From Pelolinea submarina (GTDB taxonomy: Bacteria > Chloroflexota > Anaerolineae > Anaerolineales > Anaerolineaceae), in the NCBI RefSeq assembly GCF_003966975.1, contig NZ_AP018437.1, positions 3,224,001-3,288,000 of the forward strand: a DNA stretch of 64,000 nt. Reading direction: 5' to 3'. Under the pieces are notes generated by a model that searched no databases, was not told where the DNA came from, and was given only the letters and a program-made list of their open reading frames with translations. Below, in pieces: positions 61,620 through 64,000 of the stretch (its first letter is position 1; every line of letters starts with the position of its first letter). Position numbers and translations under genes: made by a program.

Positions 61620-64000
61620 ATGGAAAATTCAAAGCAAATCTTGATCGTTGATGATGATGCCAATTTACGAAAAACACTCAGGGACATTCTACGTTTAAAA
61701 GGATATGAAGCCAGCGGGGTAAACAGCGGGCAAGCTGCTATCGATTTAGTTGCCAAGCAAAGTTTTATGGTTGCGTTGATCGATTTGCGGCTATCCGACA
61801 TGCCCGGGTTGGAAGTCCTTAAAGAATTAAAAGAAATCACTCCGGAAACGGAATGCGTTATTTTGACCGGTTTTGCATCCACAGAGTCCGCCATCCAAGC
61901 CATCAACCTGGGTGCATATAGTTACCTGCAAAAGCCGTATGATGTCGACCAATTAATCGTGACTATTCAGCGTGCGATGGAGAAAAAAGAGACCAAATAT
62001 GCACTTTCGGAAGCAGAAAAACGTTATCGCCAGCTCTATGAAGGGGTAATTGATGGAATCATCGCAATCGATCTTTCAGGAAAGATAGTTGACTACAATC
62101 CATCTCTGTCTAATCTACTCCAATATTCCGAGTCCGAGTTCAAAGCACTGACAATATGGGACATTACTCCTGAAAAATGGCATGAAGATACAAGGAAAAT
62201 ACAGAAACAGATACTGACCAAGGGTTATTCCAACCTGGTTGAAAAAGAGTATCTACGTAAAGACGGTCTTGCCATTCCCGTTGAGATAATTGGATTTGTC
62301 AGCCAGGATGCCCTGGGGGAAACGATCGGTATGTGGGCCTTTGTTCGAGACATTTCCGAAAAGAAAAATACGGAAGCAACCCTAAGACGCCAATTGCAGG
62401 AAGTTACCACACTGCATGGCATTGCCAGCGCCGGAACCGAAGCAACCAGCATTGACGAGCTTATTCAGAAAACGACAGAAATTCTACAGCAAACGTTATA
62501 TACCAATAACTTTGGAATTCTGCTTTATGACTCCATAAAAAGTACTCTTAAACCTCATTTTTCCTACATCGGCCTTGATGAAAATCGCAGAGCGAAAGAC
62601 GAATCGATAAAAAAAGGAATCACCGGCAGAACGGTGCGCACGAAAAAGGGACAGAACGTACCGGACGTTAAAACAGATGCAGATTACCTGGAAGCCAATC
62701 CAAGAACCTGCTCTGAACTTTCTATACCGATAGTTGTCAATAAAAAAGTCTTCGGTGTTATCAATTCAGAAAGTGATAAACCGAATTATTATACGGATGC
62801 GGATCGGAAACTATTAACTACCCTCTCCAATCAACTGGCAATTGCAATTGAAAAAATCCAGTTATTCGAAGCAGAAAAACAGCATACCAAAGAAATTACG
62901 GCGCTTTATGACACCGCATTGGCCACCAGCAGTGAATTGGAGACGGATACACTTTATCAAAAACTGTATCAGGAAGTGAAAGAATTATTTCCTTTGGATG
63001 TTTTTTCATTGGTTCGTTACGATCAATTAGCAGAAACCTTTGAAATAGCATATCTGAAAGAGAACGATAGATTAATCCAGGAATTTATCGGCAGAAAATT
63101 CAACCAGGAAGACAGCATTCTTTACAGAAAGGTGGTTCTGGAACAAAAGCCGCTCCTAAGCCGTGACCTGGTAAAAGAGAAAATCCCTCAAAGTACGCAA
63201 ATAAGCGAAGAGAAGAAGATTCATTCCTGGCTGGGAGTACCGCTAATAACGCGCGGTTACGTCATCGGCGCTATCAGCGTTGAAGCTTTTGAATCGGGTG
63301 TTTTCAACGAAAATCACCGCAGATTATTGGAATCCATCGCTGCGCAAGCTGCCATCGCTTTGGATAACGCCCGCTTGCTTGAACAAACCCACAGCCAGAT
63401 CGAAAGATTGGCAGCACTGCACGATATCGATTTGGTAATCAACTCCAGCCTCGATTTACGTGTCACACTAAATATCTTGTTGGACCAGGTGGTGGAGAAG
63501 CTGAGCGTGGACGCTGCCGCCGTGCTGCTGCTCAACCCCCGATCGCAAATTCTGGAGTACACCGCCAGCCGAGGGTTCCACACCCACATCATTGAACAAT
63601 ATCACCTGCGCATGGGGGAAGGTATCTCCGGACAAGCAGCCATGGAACGGCATTTGGTGCAAGCGTTGAATTTAAATGAATTGGAAGACGATCTGGCCTA
63701 TACCAACCTGATGCAAGAGGAAGGTTTCGCCAGTTACTACAGCGTTCCCCTGGTCGCCAAGGGCCAAATAAAAGGGGTTTTGGATCTGTTCAACCGCACT
63801 CCTCTGAACCCCGATCAGGAATGGTTCAACTTCCTGGAAACGCTGGCCGGTCAGGCAGCCATTGCCATCGACAACACCAGCTTGTTGGAAGATCTTCACC
63901 GCACCAATGTGGAATTATCCCTGGCCTATGATACAACCCTGGAAGGCTGGTCCAAAGCACTCGACTTGCGCGATAAAGAAACTGAGGGTCATACCCAGCG
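61620..64000 (+). CDS. REC-PAS-GAF(3)-HD-GYP regulator (3' end cut by window)
   Basis: This frame is open from ATG 61620 to the right edge, 793 codons plus two bases. It has a receiver at 1-120 (IVDDDANLRKTL, Asp55 in ALIDLRLSDMPG), PAS at about 130-245 (LYEGVIDGIIAIDLSGKIVD), and three GAF domains at about 255-415, 425-580 and 590-755. The last visible part, LEGWSKALDLRDKETEGHTQR, matches the segment just before HD-GYP catalytic domains and resembles the same position of the 53601-55925 protein. The output is therefore very probably a second c-di-GMP phosphodiesterase. It is likely regulated by the kinase two genes upstream. Confidence 0.88.
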   Translation, partial: MENSKQILIVDDDANLRKTLRDILRLKGYEASGVNSGQAAIDLVAKQSFMVALIDLRLSDMPGLEVLKELKEITPETECVILTGFASTESAIQAINLGAYSYLQKPYDVDQLIVTIQRAMEKKETKYALSEAEKRYRQLYEGVIDGIIAIDLSGKIVDYNPSLSNLLQYSESEFKALTIWDITPEKWHEDTRKIQKQILTKGYSNLVEKEYLRKDGLAIPVEIIGFVSQDALGETIGMWAFVRDISEKKNTEATLRRQLQEVTTLHGIASAGTEATSIDELIQKTTEILQQTLYTNNFGILLYDSIKSTLKPHFSYIGLDENRRAKDESIKKGITGRTVRTKKGQNVPDVKTDADYLEANPRTCSELSIPIVVNKKVFGVINSESDKPNYYTDADRKLLTTLSNQLAIAIEKIQLFEAEKQHTKEITALYDTALATSSELETDTLYQKLYQEVKELFPLDVFSLVRYDQLAETFEIAYLKENDRLIQEFIGRKFNQEDSILYRKVVLEQKPLLSRDLVKEKIPQSTQISEEKKIHSWLGVPLITRGYVIGAISVEAFESGVFNENHRRLLESIAAQAAIALDNARLLEQTHSQIERLAALHDIDLVINSSLDLRVTLNILLDQVVEKLSVDAAAVLLLNPRSQILEYTASRGFHTHIIEQYHLRMGEGISGQAAMERHLVQALNLNELEDDLAYTNLMQEEGFASYYSVPLVAKGQIKGVLDLFNRTPLNPDQEWFNFLETLAGQAAIAIDNTSLLEDLHRTNVELSLAYDTTLEGWSKALDLRDKETEGHTQ

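Overview
The window reads as a chromosomal segment of an anaerobic, non-sporulating environmental bacterium, most likely a member of Chloroflexota (Anaerolineae-type). This placement is inference. It rests on many Cys-anchored lipoproteins without outer-membrane porins, GGAGG-type ribosome binding sites, an NfnAB bifurcating transhydrogenase with a DUF6485 neighbour, a Gly/Lys-type phosphofructokinase, a MASE3 sensor kinase and stacked GAF/HD-GYP regulators. No rRNA, tRNA, phage, transposase or CRISPR array was seen. Both edges cut genes: a CotH-family protein on the left and a REC-PAS-GAF-HD-GYP regulator on the right.

Layout. (1) 1-5757: secreted or lipoprotein genes of poorly known function (CotH kinase-like with a PKD domain, two lipoproteins), a small membrane protein and an AT-rich HNH nuclease gene. 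(2) 5843-11665: nucleoside salvage. A nucleoside phosphorylase gene is divergent from a compact operon of ribokinase, adenosine/SAH-type deaminase, nucleoside hydrolase, M20 hydrolase and a free-standing protein related to the C-terminal half of MgsA/RarA. (3) 11666-12751: an intergenic repeat nest with about 4.7 copies of a 159-bp tandem unit; a diverged single copy lies at 22.7 kb. (4) 12752-22641: a RibD-C reductase and a WYL regulator, then a sugar island. In the island, a substrate-binding protein, a hydrolase-like protein and a NagB/AgaI-like deaminase are transcribed away from a ROK regulator, an RbsA-type ATPase and two permeases. The two arms share a control region with a consensus promoter and a candidate operator. 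(5) 22879-32051: central and redox metabolism (phosphofructokinase, NfnAB) and assorted envelope proteins. (6) 32000-53495: one uninterrupted leftward gene train of 14 genes for exopolysaccharide synthesis that ends in a two-module NRPS and its phosphopantetheinyl transferase. (7) 53601-64000: cyclic-di-GMP and two-component signalling.

How the parts may work together. The most notable region is 32-64 kb. An active-looking diguanylate cyclase and an HD-GYP phosphodiesterase sit directly upstream of, and in line with, the exopolysaccharide operon. Two proteins in the operon, one of them the Wzz-type chain-length protein, carry degenerate GGDEF domains that could act as c-di-GMP receptors. The same transcription unit encodes a Wzx/Wzy-type assembly line, a BcsB-like protein with a family-2 glycosyltransferase, two paralogous glycosyltransferases, and an A-T-C-A-T-TE peptide synthetase that would release a dipeptide. 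The working hypothesis is a c-di-GMP-controlled surface polymer coupled to, or decorated with, a non-ribosomal dipeptide. The sequence shows the gene content and the coupling; the product and the coupling chemistry are inference.
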